NCBI GenBank assembly: GCA_964446285.1
Contig: CAYUNT010000054.1
Span: 1-23,496 of the forward strand
Direction: 5' to 3'
Length of the DNA stretch: 23,496 bases
Origin: CAYUNT01 sp964446285
Lineage (GTDB): Bacteria > Sumerlaeota > Sumerlaeia > SLMS01 > CAYUNT01
This document shows, one piece after another, positions 16,899-23,496 of this stretch. Numbering within the stretch: position 1 is the stretch's first letter; each line of letters starts with the position of its first letter. Under the pieces are notes generated by a model. It was not told where the DNA came from. It saw only the letters and a program-made list of their open reading frames with translations, and searched no databases. The position numbers were made by a program, and so were the translations under genes.

Positions 16899-18740
16899 AT
16901 GCGAACGTCATTCTTCGGGAAACTGCGTGGTTATTTAGGCTCTCGGCGATTGGTGGCCCACTTTCTGGAAATCCTGATTCTGGCGACTCTTTTCACGCTC
17001 GCCCGCATGGTGTGCGTGTGGTTCGCGAAAGAGATGTTGCCGTCTTCCGCCGCTTATCTTCCCATGGGCGCTAGTTCCATCACAGGTCATTTATTTGAAG
17101 TTGAATTCGAGCTGTCTGTGCTGCCCGTTCTTATTGGTTTGGGGCCTGTGCTTCTTTTTTCGCGGATTTTCCGCCGGAAATCCTTGTTCCTAATCTTTTC
17201 ACTGGGCCTGCCCGCTCTGATTCTGTTCATTGCACTATATACTAAATTCCTGCCTGTCGTCAGAATGGTGGAGGCCGACCGCGCCTATTTTCCGGAATTC
17301 AAGTCGTCCCTTTCGATTCCGGTTTCCATTTTCATCCCGATGTTGCGCATGCCGCTTCAAATGCTTCTGCCTTTTCTGGCGGGGCTGTATTGCGCGCGCA
17401 ACGGCTTTCGGATTTGGAAATTCGCCCTGGGATTTTTAGCGGTTGGATGGCTTTTAGAGGCGGCTTTCTATGGAATCTCTGTCAATTGGCTCTCCATGAC
17501 AATCGAGCCACCTTTATTTCTGGGCGTGGCGATGGCCGCCTTGCGCCTGCCGCTCCAGCGCGCCGCCTTTGAGAGGCTGTTCGGAGCGCCGCTCGCCGCC
17601 ATGCCCGCAGAGGAGCCGCGTTCCTGCGATGTTGTGCTGTCGTCTGTTTTTGGGCATGTGGCGTTTTTTCTTTTTCTGGCGCTATGCGTCTTTTTTGGAT
17701 TTTTCGGGCACTTCGAGCGAAAAGCCATGCGTGTTCTGCAATATGGGCCGGAGGTTCGCTATCGAAGCCCCGCGTTGGTGAATGCCTATCCTGCTCTTAA
17801 GGCACATTTTACCCGAAGTACTTCGGCGGAAATTCCGATTCGCAAAAACCTTGCGCAAGGATTTCCCATTTCTCCCCAGTCGTTCGCTGGCGAAGCGATG
17901 CCGGCCGTCTGCCTTCGGGAGTTCCTCAGCAAACTCAACTCCAGCGAGATGGAGGCGCAGTTCCAGGACGCCGAGCCATATTTTGCGGCGCTGGAAGGAG
18001 CCTCTCGCGCCGACTATTGCCTGTATCATGAGCCAGGCCGCCTCGTCCTGCCGAACTTTATCAATTTGCGCGAGTCGTCGCGCCTGCTGGCCATGCGTTC
18101 CGTCATGCGCATGAGCCAAGGGAGATTCGAGGAATCGCTGCATGACATCGATATCACTCTCAAAACAGGCTGGCTTCTCAACGAGGACGGCCAGACGCTT
18201 GTGACCTATATGGTGGGCACGGCCATTCGCGGGCTTGGCATTGGCGCTGCCGAGAATTATTTCTTGTATCAGCGAGACAATCCCCAGGCGCTCGCGCTGC
18301 TGGAAGCCCGCCTGCCGCAATGGAAACCTCTTTTGCGCCTCGAATTCGATTTCGAGAAGGTCCAGCGCGGAGAATTTGGATTCTGGCCCATTTCACCATT
18401 TTATGAAATTGCAATGCCGGGATTCATACGCGCACGAGCCGTTCATTACCATGAATGGGTGCGTTACGACTACCTTGTTCTCGCCATTGCATTGGAGAAC
18501 TACAAGGCCGCACGGGGCGAGTATCCCGAGACGCTCGACGCCTTGCAGCCAGACTGGCTCGAACGGCTTCCGCTGGACCCCTACGAAGGCAAGCCGTATA
18601 TTTACACGCGCGAGGGGGCGGAATACCGGCTGTCGTGCGCGTGGAAAAGCCCTCACTTCACTGTCGATGATTTTCCGCCGCGCGAAGCCAACAAGCATCT
18701 TCAGGGATTCCTAAATAGAGAGAAAAGGAACTCCAAATAA
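16899..18740 (+). CDS. Multi-pass membrane protein with pseudopilin-like C-terminal segment, unknown function
   Basis: This is a 613-residue protein I cannot name. The first half has about six or seven hydrophobic helices, among them residues about 19-44, 66-86, 92-116, 135-165, 172-195 and 247-270. From about residue 275 the protein is soluble, probably outside the membrane. Around residues 525-575 the segment LAIALENYKAARGEYPETL, followed by PLDPYEGKPYIYTREG, resembles the soluble part of type II secretion pseudopilins and C-terminal regions of large proteins in planctomycete-like bacteria. The ATG at 16899 has AAAGGGG five bases upstream, within a 9-bp tandem repeat. The sigma-factor gene begins 26 bases after its stop, so the genes may be co-transcribed and the protein may belong to the same signalling unit. 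Confidence 0.85.
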   Translation: MRTSFFGKLRGYLGSRRLVAHFLEILILATLFTLARMVCVWFAKEMLPSSAAYLPMGASSITGHLFEVEFELSVLPVLIGLGPVLLFSRIFRRKSLFLIFSLGLPALILFIALYTKFLPVVRMVEADRAYFPEFKSSLSIPVSIFIPMLRMPLQMLLPFLAGLYCARNGFRIWKFALGFLAVGWLLEAAFYGISVNWLSMTIEPPLFLGVAMAALRLPLQRAAFERLFGAPLAAMPAEEPRSCDVVLSSVFGHVAFFLFLALCVFFGFFGHFERKAMRVLQYGPEVRYRSPALVNAYPALKAHFTRSTSAEIPIRKNLAQGFPISPQSFAGEAMPAVCLREFLSKLNSSEMEAQFQDAEPYFAALEGASRADYCLYHEPGRLVLPNFINLRESSRLLAMRSVMRMSQGRFEESLHDIDITLKTGWLLNEDGQTLVTYMVGTAIRGLGIGAAENYFLYQRDNPQALALLEARLPQWKPLLRLEFDFEKVQRGEFGFWPISPFYEIAMPGFIRARAVHYHEWVRYDYLVLAIALENYKAARGEYPETLDALQPDWLERLPLDPYEGKPYIYTREGAEYRLSCAWKSPHFTVDDFPPREANKHLQGFLNREKRNSK

Positions 18741-18766
18741 ACCAAATTGATTGATGCGACAACGAA

Positions 18767-19603
18767 ATGAACGCGAATTGCGATTTGTGGAATAGGGTGC
18801 TTTCTGTTGTTCTGCGTGGCGCAGGCATCGCTGGTGGCGGGGCTTGCGGAGCGGCGGAAATTCCATGCCCGCCGGGTGAAAAAGACGCCGCAAAATCCGC
18901 AACCAATAATGAAGCGGAAGAGTTGGCGCCCGCCAGGGAATTGGAGGGCGATGGCCTGGCCGATGAGGAATTGGCGAGGCGCGTTCATAAGGACCCGGAC
19001 TGGTTTTTGCCGCTTTACCGCCGCTACTACGACCGGATTCTGAATTATTCCTACCGGCGCACGCAGGATAGGGAAACGGCGCAGGACCTGACTTCGCAGA
19101 CGTTTCTGGCGGCGTTTGAATATCTGCGTCGCAAGCCTTACAGGGCGTCCGCGCGCGGGTATGAGACTTCCGCCGCGCCCGTTTCCGACTCTAATTCACG
19201 CAATGGATTCCGCGCTTGGCTGTATCGAATCGCCACAAACGCGCAAACGACGCACTGGCGCAAATCCGCGCGATGGCTTAGAAATCTGCCGGGGATTCGC
19301 GGACATTTCGGAGATCGCGTCCACGAGCCTTTCGCCCAGCGCTCGGAAGAGGACGAGCGCGCCTTCCGTGTGCGCAAGGCTCTCGGCTCGCTCCCGGAAA
19401 AGTATCGAGTCGTGGTTCAACTTCGATACGATGAAGAACTGACTTTTGAGGAAATTGGAGCGATTCTCGGCCTGGCCCAGGGGTCTGTGCGCAGCCGGAT
19501 TTCGCGCGCGCTCGAATTAATGCGCAAACGTCTCACGAAGTCCGCGCGCCGTGATGGAGTGGGGGAGAAAAGAGAGGAAGAGGAGGAAAAACGCCGTGAA
19601 TGA
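18767..19603 (+). CDS. ECF-type RNA polymerase sigma factor
   Basis: This sigma-70 family protein is 278 residues long with the given start. Region 2 spans about 77-167, with DRETAQDLTSQTFLAAFEYL (101-120) and FRAWLYRIATNAQ (148-160). A hydrophilic stretch of about 24 residues (124-147) interrupts region 2, longer than usual. Region 4 spans about 203-257, with the helix-turn-helix LTFEEIGAILGLAQGSVRSR (225-244). The first 50 residues are Gly/Ala/Cys-rich, are not conserved in type and have no good ribosome-binding site, so the true start may be further in; TTG codons at 18923, 18941 or 18971, or GTG at 18797, are possible. The acidic/basic tail overlaps the next gene. It probably directs polymerase to an extracytoplasmic-signal regulon. 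Confidence 0.88.
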   Translation: MNANCDLWNRVLSVVLRGAGIAGGGACGAAEIPCPPGEKDAAKSATNNEAEELAPARELEGDGLADEELARRVHKDPDWFLPLYRRYYDRILNYSYRRTQDRETAQDLTSQTFLAAFEYLRRKPYRASARGYETSAAPVSDSNSRNGFRAWLYRIATNAQTTHWRKSARWLRNLPGIRGHFGDRVHEPFAQRSEEDERAFRVRKALGSLPEKYRVVVQLRYDEELTFEEIGAILGLAQGSVRSRISRALELMRKRLTKSARRDGVGEKREEEEEKRRE

Positions 19604-19991
19604 TCTGGAACTCCTCCTGGCACGCTCGCGTCCGGCACCTGTTCACGCCCCGTTGCACCAGCGGCGTCTTGATGAAAAACTGCGCCGCAAAATCCGCGGC
19701 GCGGAACCGGAAATGTTGAATTTGCACACATATATGTCGATCTTGGCAGTTTGCGCGTTTTTGCTGATCGGTTTGGCTTATTTGCCGAAAAGGGAATTGG
19801 CCCTTCGCCTTCCCGAGCGCGAGCAGGTTCCTGGGCTTCCTCAAGTATATTCCCAATCCCAAGGCGGGATGATTCAAATTTCGTGGAGCGAGAAGAAAAG
19901 CGCCTCCATGCCGCTGGATTATGCCCAACTCCAAATTCGGCGGGAGTTTTGGAAATCAGAGTTATTTCCCGAGGACCGCCTTTCGCCCTAG
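19596..19991 (+). CDS. Small single-pass membrane protein coupled to the sigma factor; candidate anti-sigma factor
   Basis: This 131-residue protein starts at a GTG with a perfect AGGAGG nine bases upstream, and its first eight bases overlap the end of the sigma gene, which indicates translational coupling. Residues 1-40 are charged and presumably cytoplasmic. One hydrophobic helix spans about 43-63, and the last 65 residues would lie outside. This layout and position match anti-sigma factors. However, the N-terminal part lacks the H-x3-C-x2-C zinc motif of the common anti-sigma domain, and I cannot match it to a family. The frame is open to 19551, but the strong ribosome-binding site decides for 19596. 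The anti-sigma role is inferred from context only. Confidence 0.8.
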   Translation: MNDLELLLARSRPAPVHAPLHQRRLDEKLRRKIRGAEPEMLNLHTYMSILAVCAFLLIGLAYLPKRELALRLPEREQVPGLPQVYSQSQGGMIQISWSEKKSASMPLDYAQLQIRREFWKSELFPEDRLSP

Positions 19992-20034
19992 GAGGTCCGC
20001 GCCCATTGTATTAGCGCAGCGCAACAAGGTCAGA

Positions 20035-20076
20035 ACAAAATAAAAACGGGCGGATGGAAGTGAATCCATCCGCCCG
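20035..20076 (-). terminator. Intrinsic terminator of the beta-helix gene
   Basis: A perfect 12-bp stem, CGGGCGGATGGA (20047-20058) with TCCATCCGCCCG (20065-20076), closes a six-base loop. Read on the minus strand, the stem is followed directly by TTTTTATTTTG. It lies 55 bases after the stop codon of the leftward beta-helix gene. On the plus strand there is no T-run after the stem, so it serves mainly the minus strand, although the stem could also impede rightward transcription from the sigma operon. Confidence 0.93.
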
Positions 20077-20130
20077 CAGGTTAAGTTGCGCTAGAATCGC
20101 ATGTCTGCGATTCACGTGATTTGGTTGCGA

Positions 20131-21606
20131 TTAGAACATCATCCAATCGGCCACTGCAGTTGTGTAGGGCGCGCCGCCGCGGAGCAATCCGCCGGTTGAA
20201 CTGGCTGCCGCATAGGAGGCGGCGGAAGGCAGAAGGAAGTCGGGATTGGACTGGCTGCGCCCGATCGTATAGGTGGTCGAGACGTAGGCCGGATCATCCG
20301 AGGGGCTTCCCGCACCGAGGTCGCCCACATTGGCGATGGCATTCGCGCCGGAGGTAACAACCGCCGTGAAGGTTTTCGCCACGGCCGGGCTGGCGCCAAC
20401 TGTGGCGATGCTGTTGGTCATATTGGCATACGAATCGCCAGCACCCGAGAAGATCGAGTCGATTATCACGAATTGCTGGGCGTTATTATTGGCAGATTCG
20501 CCGGCATAGAAGGCATCCACATTGGTGGCAGCCAGGGTGTCATGGAACGTGCAGCGGGTGATTTGAATGTTCTGAATGACATCGCCGCTATCCGGCGTGG
20601 CTTCTTGCTCCGTAACGCTGTAAAGGCCGACTGTGGCCACATCTCCGGAGTTGCCAAATGCAACACGGCAATCCGTCCATTGGATTGTCGGGGTGCCGCC
20701 ATAGAAGTCGGCGAGCGCGCTATTGGTTGTGTCGATGACATCGGTCTTTTTCATGCTCCATGAGCAGCCGGTGTCAGCGAAGAACTTGACGCCAACATCG
20801 GTGCCGTGGGCATCAAGACCAGTTTTTGCGATTAGCACGCGCCCGTTTGTGCCATCGATGTCAAGGGCTGAATAGTTGCCAAAAATCTGGACTCCCGCGC
20901 CACCGACGTTGGCGATGCAGGTGCCCTTGTCGATTTTGCAGACGGAGGCAGGGCCAGGAGACAGTGAGCCGCCGAACAGAACGGCGTCATCATAGCATCC
21001 GGTAAAAGTGCAATTCGAGAAGGTTGCATCGTTGTAGGAATTCACCTGAATCCAATCGTCGCCGACACCATTTGTTCCGGTGTAGGCAACATTGCCTTCT
21101 TGAGACGCCACGCCGTTCGAGCCATTGTTGAATGAGAACACGCAATTGGTGAAGATGAACTTGCCAGCGGCGCAGTTGATTCCGTCAGCGACGTTGTTGG
21201 CATAGGTCAGGCCTGTCTGCGGAATGAAGGCAATACCGTCGAAACTAATGGTTTCGGTCTGAGCGTTCGCGTTTGTTCCGGCCGTGATGGTCAGCATATA
21301 ACGGCCGGTGGTCCAGGTAAGCACCAGAATTGGCTGGCCGGATTCGGCCACGAAACTGATGCTCTTGCCGGCATTGATTGTCCAGGTTGTCATGGCGGGC
21401 AGCACGATGGCGCCTTCTGTGCTGCGGAGGACGATTGTGTTGGTGGCATCAGCGCCGGCGTTGATCTGTGTGATGGCGTTTTCAATCGAGTTGGTAACGG
21501 CAGTGCCGCTAACGCCGGTCGTGGGGGCGACTGTAATGCTCAGCGGATACGCAAGCGCGGCCGCCAGGCAAAACACCACAGCGAAAAAGTAACGTTTTGG
21601 GGTCAT
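20131..21606 (-). CDS. Secreted right-handed beta-helix protein
   Basis: The product is a 491-residue exported protein. Residues 1-20 form a signal peptide with core FFAVVFCLAAALA. The mature part repeats short beta-strand rungs of the form F-x-N-C-x-F, such as FTNCVFSFNN, FSNCTFTGC and ITRCTFHDT, with frequent Asn, Gly and Thr. This is typical of right-handed parallel beta-helix proteins such as pectate-lyase-like and adhesin-like surface proteins. No catalytic residues of a known polysaccharide lyase and no C-terminal anchor or sorting signal could be identified. The ATG at 21606 is preferred because AAGGAG lies about ten bases upstream; the open frame continues to 21663 with an Arg-rich stretch that is probably leader. 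It appears monocistronic, with its own promoter and a strong terminator. A surface or matrix role is inferred. Confidence 0.87.
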   Translation of the reverse strand: MTPKRYFFAVVFCLAAALAYPLSITVAPTTGVSGTAVTNSIENAITQINAGADATNTIVLRSTEGAIVLPAMTTWTINAGKSISFVAESGQPILVLTWTTGRYMLTITAGTNANAQTETISFDGIAFIPQTGLTYANNVADGINCAAGKFIFTNCVFSFNNGSNGVASQEGNVAYTGTNGVGDDWIQVNSYNDATFSNCTFTGCYDDAVLFGGSLSPGPASVCKIDKGTCIANVGGAGVQIFGNYSALDIDGTNGRVLIAKTGLDAHGTDVGVKFFADTGCSWSMKKTDVIDTTNSALADFYGGTPTIQWTDCRVAFGNSGDVATVGLYSVTEQEATPDSGDVIQNIQITRCTFHDTLAATNVDAFYAGESANNNAQQFVIIDSIFSGAGDSYANMTNSIATVGASPAVAKTFTAVVTSGANAIANVGDLGAGSPSDDPAYVSTTYTIGRSQSNPDFLLPSAASYAAASSTGGLLRGGAPYTTAVADWMMF

Positions 21607-21939
21607 TGGACGTCTTCTCCTTCTGAAATGTAATGGTGTATATCCCTTGTTCGGACCACCCAATTAGTAATATAGCGCTATTTCATGGCGCGGCGCAACC
21701 TTAAAAAATATCACATCGCCGCAATGCCATCTCCAAGGCCGCGCGATGTCCGAGGCGCTAGATTGAGTGGCGGACACAAAAATCTCGCCCCCGCCGCTGC
21801 CGCGCGGCACCCCGCTCTGCCTGATTCCTCGGGATGCGAAGGGCTTTTCATTGATGGCGGGGCGGCGTTGTGGGAATACCAAGGCGGCGGGAAGTGGGCA
21901 GAAGGGGAAAAGCGCCGGAAAAAGGCGGATTGTTTATAA
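21607..21939. other. Divergent intergenic region
   Basis: This 333-bp region lies between the leftward beta-helix gene and the rightward RNA methyltransferase gene. It holds a candidate minus-strand promoter (21669-21698) and a 10-bp palindrome. An 84-codon plus-strand frame ends exactly before the methyltransferase ATG, but its sequence resembles nothing known and it is not called. Confidence 0.5.
21669..21698 (-). promoter_or_regulatory. Candidate promoter of the beta-helix gene
   Basis: On the minus strand, TTGCGC (21698-21693) and TATATT (21674-21669) are separated by 18 bases, matching four and five of six consensus positions. They lie about 65-90 bases upstream of the start codon. The perfect palindrome ATAGCGCTAT (21672-21681) overlaps the -10 edge and could be an operator. 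Confidence 0.4.
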
Positions 21940-22809
21940 ATGAAACCCCGCGATGCATTCCCCACGATTCGAAGCGCGGACAATCCGCGTTTTCGGGAAT
22001 GGTTTGCGGCGTTGCGCAAAGGCCGCGCCGTCGGGGACGGGCGTCCGCTGCTGGCCGTTCATGGCGAAAAGCTGCTGGCGGAGGCGCTAGCGGCAGGGTG
22101 GAAGGCATTGTTCGCCGCCGCGCGCGGCGCAGGCGCTTGGGCGGAGCGTTTGGGGCGGGATTCGCGTCTGGCGGGGGCGGAGCGAATGCTGCTCACAGAG
22201 CGGCTTTTCGAGAAATTGGCGGATGTGCCTTCGCCGCAAGAACCGTGCGCGATTGTCACTCCTCCGGATGGCTGGATGGAACCCGCTCAGACGGGCCGGC
22301 TGCCTGCGGGCCTCAAGCGGCTCGTGGTGGCGGATTCTTTGCAGGACCCCGGCAATTTGGGCGCGGCGCTTCGGTGCGCGAGGGCCTTTGGGTTTGAAGC
22401 GGTGGCCGCCACGCCCGGCACGGCATCGGCATTCTCGCCTAAAGTGCTTCGAGCCTCCGCCGGGGCGGTTTTTCACGTCCCGGTGTTTGCGGGGTTCGAG
22501 CCCCAGGCGCTCTCGAATGCGCTAAACAAGGGGAAATTCCAAATTGTGGTCCTCGACGCGCGCGGAGAACATCGGGTGGATGCGATGGAATGGCGCGAGC
22601 CGCTCGCGCTTGTGATCGGCAACGAAGCGCACGGCGCAAGCGAGGTTTGGAGTCATGCGCGCGCGTTTCGAGCCAGAATCCCAATGGAAGCCGGATGCGA
22701 ATCGCTCAATGCAGGCGCGGCAGCGGCGATCGCGATGTTTTCGGTCGCAGCTGCAATTGCAGCGTTTTCGCCCGCGGCCGCGGCGAACGCACCGCGCCCT
22801 CGCGCATAG
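21940..22809 (+). CDS. SpoU/TrmH-family RNA 2'-O-methyltransferase
   Basis: This is a 289-residue SAM-dependent methyltransferase of the knotted SPOUT class. It would add a methyl group to a ribose 2'-OH in rRNA or tRNA. An N-terminal substrate-binding part (about 1-110) beginning TIRSADNPRF is followed by the three SpoU motifs: DSLQDPGNLG (132-141), LVIGNEAHG (224-232) and IPMEAGCESLNAG (247-259). The layout resembles the RlmB/TsnR-like branch, but the target nucleotide cannot be decided. The ATG at 21940 has AAAGGCGG about 11 bases upstream. The last 20 or so residues are Ala/Pro-rich and run into a tandem repeat that supplies the stop codon, so the native C-terminus may have been altered by the repeat. 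Confidence 0.92.
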   Translation: MKPRDAFPTIRSADNPRFREWFAALRKGRAVGDGRPLLAVHGEKLLAEALAAGWKALFAAARGAGAWAERLGRDSRLAGAERMLLTERLFEKLADVPSPQEPCAIVTPPDGWMEPAQTGRLPAGLKRLVVADSLQDPGNLGAALRCARAFGFEAVAATPGTASAFSPKVLRASAGAVFHVPVFAGFEPQALSNALNKGKFQIVVLDARGEHRVDAMEWREPLALVIGNEAHGASEVWSHARAFRARIPMEAGCESLNAGAAAAIAMFSVAAAIAAFSPAAAANAPRPRA

Positions 22810-22945
22810 GAGTAATCTTCTGGGACCGCGAGGCTCCGCACTCGCTCTTCTGCGAACGCGCGCCCCTCGCGCATAGGAGCAATCTTCTGGGACCGCGAGG
22901 CTCCGCACTCGCTCTTCTGCGAACGCCCCCCCTCGCGCATAGGAT
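22783..22945. repeat. Tandem repeat of about 67 bp, two full copies and flanking parts
   Basis: Two copies of a roughly 60-bp core (about 22798-22859 and 22865-22926) differ at one base, T22813 against C in the second. Partial units flank them: GCGAACGC occurs at 22783, 22852 and 22919, and CGCGCATAGG at 22801, 22868 and 22934. Inside each copy CCTCGCG pairs with CGCGAGG across 22 bases, so each can form a hairpin. The first copy contains the stop codon of the methyltransferase gene. No T-run follows, so it is not a standard terminator. Confidence 0.9.
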
Positions 22946-22983
22946 TAAGCGCTTTTTCGCGCCAGAGAAGGGAGAAAGACACA

Positions 22984-23367
22984 ATGGTCTATCCAATCGC
23001 CGGGAATTATTACAATTCTGTAGTGGACATTGCCTCCGCGCCCCGGAGCGCGGATATGCAGTCTCGCGCAGGGCTGGAAGAAATGGCGCTCAAACTTGAA
23101 CGCAATACGCTGATTCTCCAAACGCTTCTGATGGTCCTTTTGGAAAAAAAGGTGATTCAGGAACCGGAATTCCGCGAGTGGCTGGCCTATGTGGACGGCC
23201 TGGACGGCGTGCGCGACGGACGCCTGCGCGAGGACAAACGCCCTCTCTTGTGTCCTCAATGCGGGCGCAACAGCCCGCGCGCTATTCCCAAGTGCATGTA
23301 TTGCGGTCAGGATTTGGATGCGGATTTCCTTCAGCACCGTCCCGAAGCGCCAGGAGGGCAGAAGTGA
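22984..23367 (+). CDS. Small zinc-ribbon protein, unknown function
   Basis: The 127-residue protein has a helical, leucine-rich middle (about 29-75, for example LERNTLILQTLLMVLLEKK) and a C-terminal zinc ribbon with four cysteines, C90-x2-C93 and C104-x2-C107, spaced ten residues apart. Such ribbons bind zinc structurally and often mediate protein or nucleic-acid contacts. I do not recognise a named family. The ATG at 22984 is supported by AGGGAG about ten bases upstream. The coding sequence begins about 40 bases after a tandem repeat that separates it from the methyltransferase gene. It is followed by 7-bp repeats. A role cannot be assigned. Confidence 0.82.
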   Translation: MVYPIAGNYYNSVVDIASAPRSADMQSRAGLEEMALKLERNTLILQTLLMVLLEKKVIQEPEFREWLAYVDGLDGVRDGRLREDKRPLLCPQCGRNSPRAIPKCMYCGQDLDADFLQHRPEAPGGQK

Positions 23368-23372
23368 GCGGG

Positions 23373-23403
23373 GAGTTGTGAGTTGTGGGTTGTGAGTTGT
23401 GAG
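23373..23403. repeat. Heptamer tandem repeat GAGTTGT, four units
   Basis: Units at 23373, 23380, 23387 (GGGTTGT) and 23394 follow one another with an exact 7-base period. The array begins six bases after the stop codon of the zinc-ribbon gene. It resembles the short tandemly repeated repetitive (STRR) heptamers known from cyanobacteria. Confidence 0.85.
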
Positions 23404-23433
23404 CGAAGAAAAGGGCAGCGGAAAGGAGCAAGG

Positions 23434-23450
23434 GAGTTGTGAGTTGTGAG
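23434..23450. repeat. Heptamer tandem repeat GAGTTGT, second block
   Basis: Two exact units (23434-23447) plus GAG repeat the same heptamer as the previous block after a 30-base purine-rich spacer. Confidence 0.75.
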
Positions 23451-23460
23451 TGAAGAAGTG

Positions 23461-23481
23461 GTCAGTGGTCAGTGGTCGGTG
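23461..23481. repeat. Heptamer tandem repeat GTCAGTG, three units
   Basis: GTCAGTG, GTCAGTG and GTCGGTG follow each other at 23461, 23468 and 23475. The sequence differs from the neighbouring GAGTTGT family but has the same 7-base period. The window ends 15 bases later. Confidence 0.8.
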
Positions 23482-23496
23482 CTTTGGGTTTCCGTG

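Noticed and set aside
21685..21939. 84-codon plus-strand frame ending exactly before the methyltransferase ATG
   Set aside because: It starts within the candidate promoter of the opposite gene, has no ribosome-binding site, and its Arg/Ala/Gly-rich product resembles nothing known. The abutting stop and start are probably chance.
22491..22504. GGGGTTCGAGCCCC, a tRNA T-arm-like hairpin
   Set aside because: It lies inside the methyltransferase coding sequence and no acceptor, D or anticodon stems could be placed around it.

Overview
The window is a GC-rich bacterial chromosome segment with ordinary housekeeping genes, several secreted or membrane proteins and unusually repeat-rich gene borders. 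No rRNA, tRNA, CRISPR array, transposase or phage gene was recognised. The mix suggests an uncultured environmental bacterium: GTP-type PEP carboxykinase, an HGSNAT-like acyltransferase, a secreted M1 peptidase with FN3-like and amidotransferase-like tails, a Pro/Thr/Ser-rich linker ending in an EF-hand, and a beta-helix protein. Planctomycete- or Verrucomicrobia-like groups, or candidate phyla such as Sumerlaeota or Hydrogenedentota, fit this style. That placement is inference and rests on no marker gene.

Layout. 1-406 is non-coding and carries a perfect GC hairpin just before a nucleotidyltransferase-fold gene (407-1225, +). Its 3' end overlaps the tail of a large secreted M1-family metallopeptidase (4407-1198, -). 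Upstream of that gene on the same strand is a polytopic acyltransferase (5720-4503, -). A 469-bp divergent region with a perfect 8-8-8 inverted repeat leads to a plus-strand run: PEP carboxykinase (6190-8001), aspartate-semialdehyde dehydrogenase (8282-9328), cytidine deaminase (9408-9818), a secreted protein with a Pro-rich linker and EF-hand (9898-11895), mfd (12389-15874), a LysE-family exporter (15974-16759), a 613-residue membrane protein of unknown function (16899-18740), an ECF sigma factor (18767-19603) and a small single-pass membrane protein overlapping the sigma gene by 8 bp (19596-19991). A convincing intrinsic terminator at 20035-20076 serves the opposing secreted beta-helix gene (21606-20131, -). 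Across a second divergent region lie a SpoU/TrmH-type RNA methyltransferase (21940-22809, +) and a small zinc-ribbon protein (22984-23367, +). The window ends in 7-bp tandem repeats.

How the genes relate. Most are independent housekeeping functions: gluconeogenesis, aspartate-family amino acids, pyrimidine salvage, transcription-coupled repair and RNA modification. The tightest functional unit is the sigma factor with its coupled membrane protein, possibly joined by the 613-residue membrane protein 26 bp upstream; a sigma/anti-sigma signalling pair is the likeliest reading. I did not find a clear defence or biosynthetic system. The most distinctive feature is the variety of short tandem repeats at gene borders, with periods of 7, 9, 11 and about 67 bp, some overlapping ribosome-binding or stop-codon positions.
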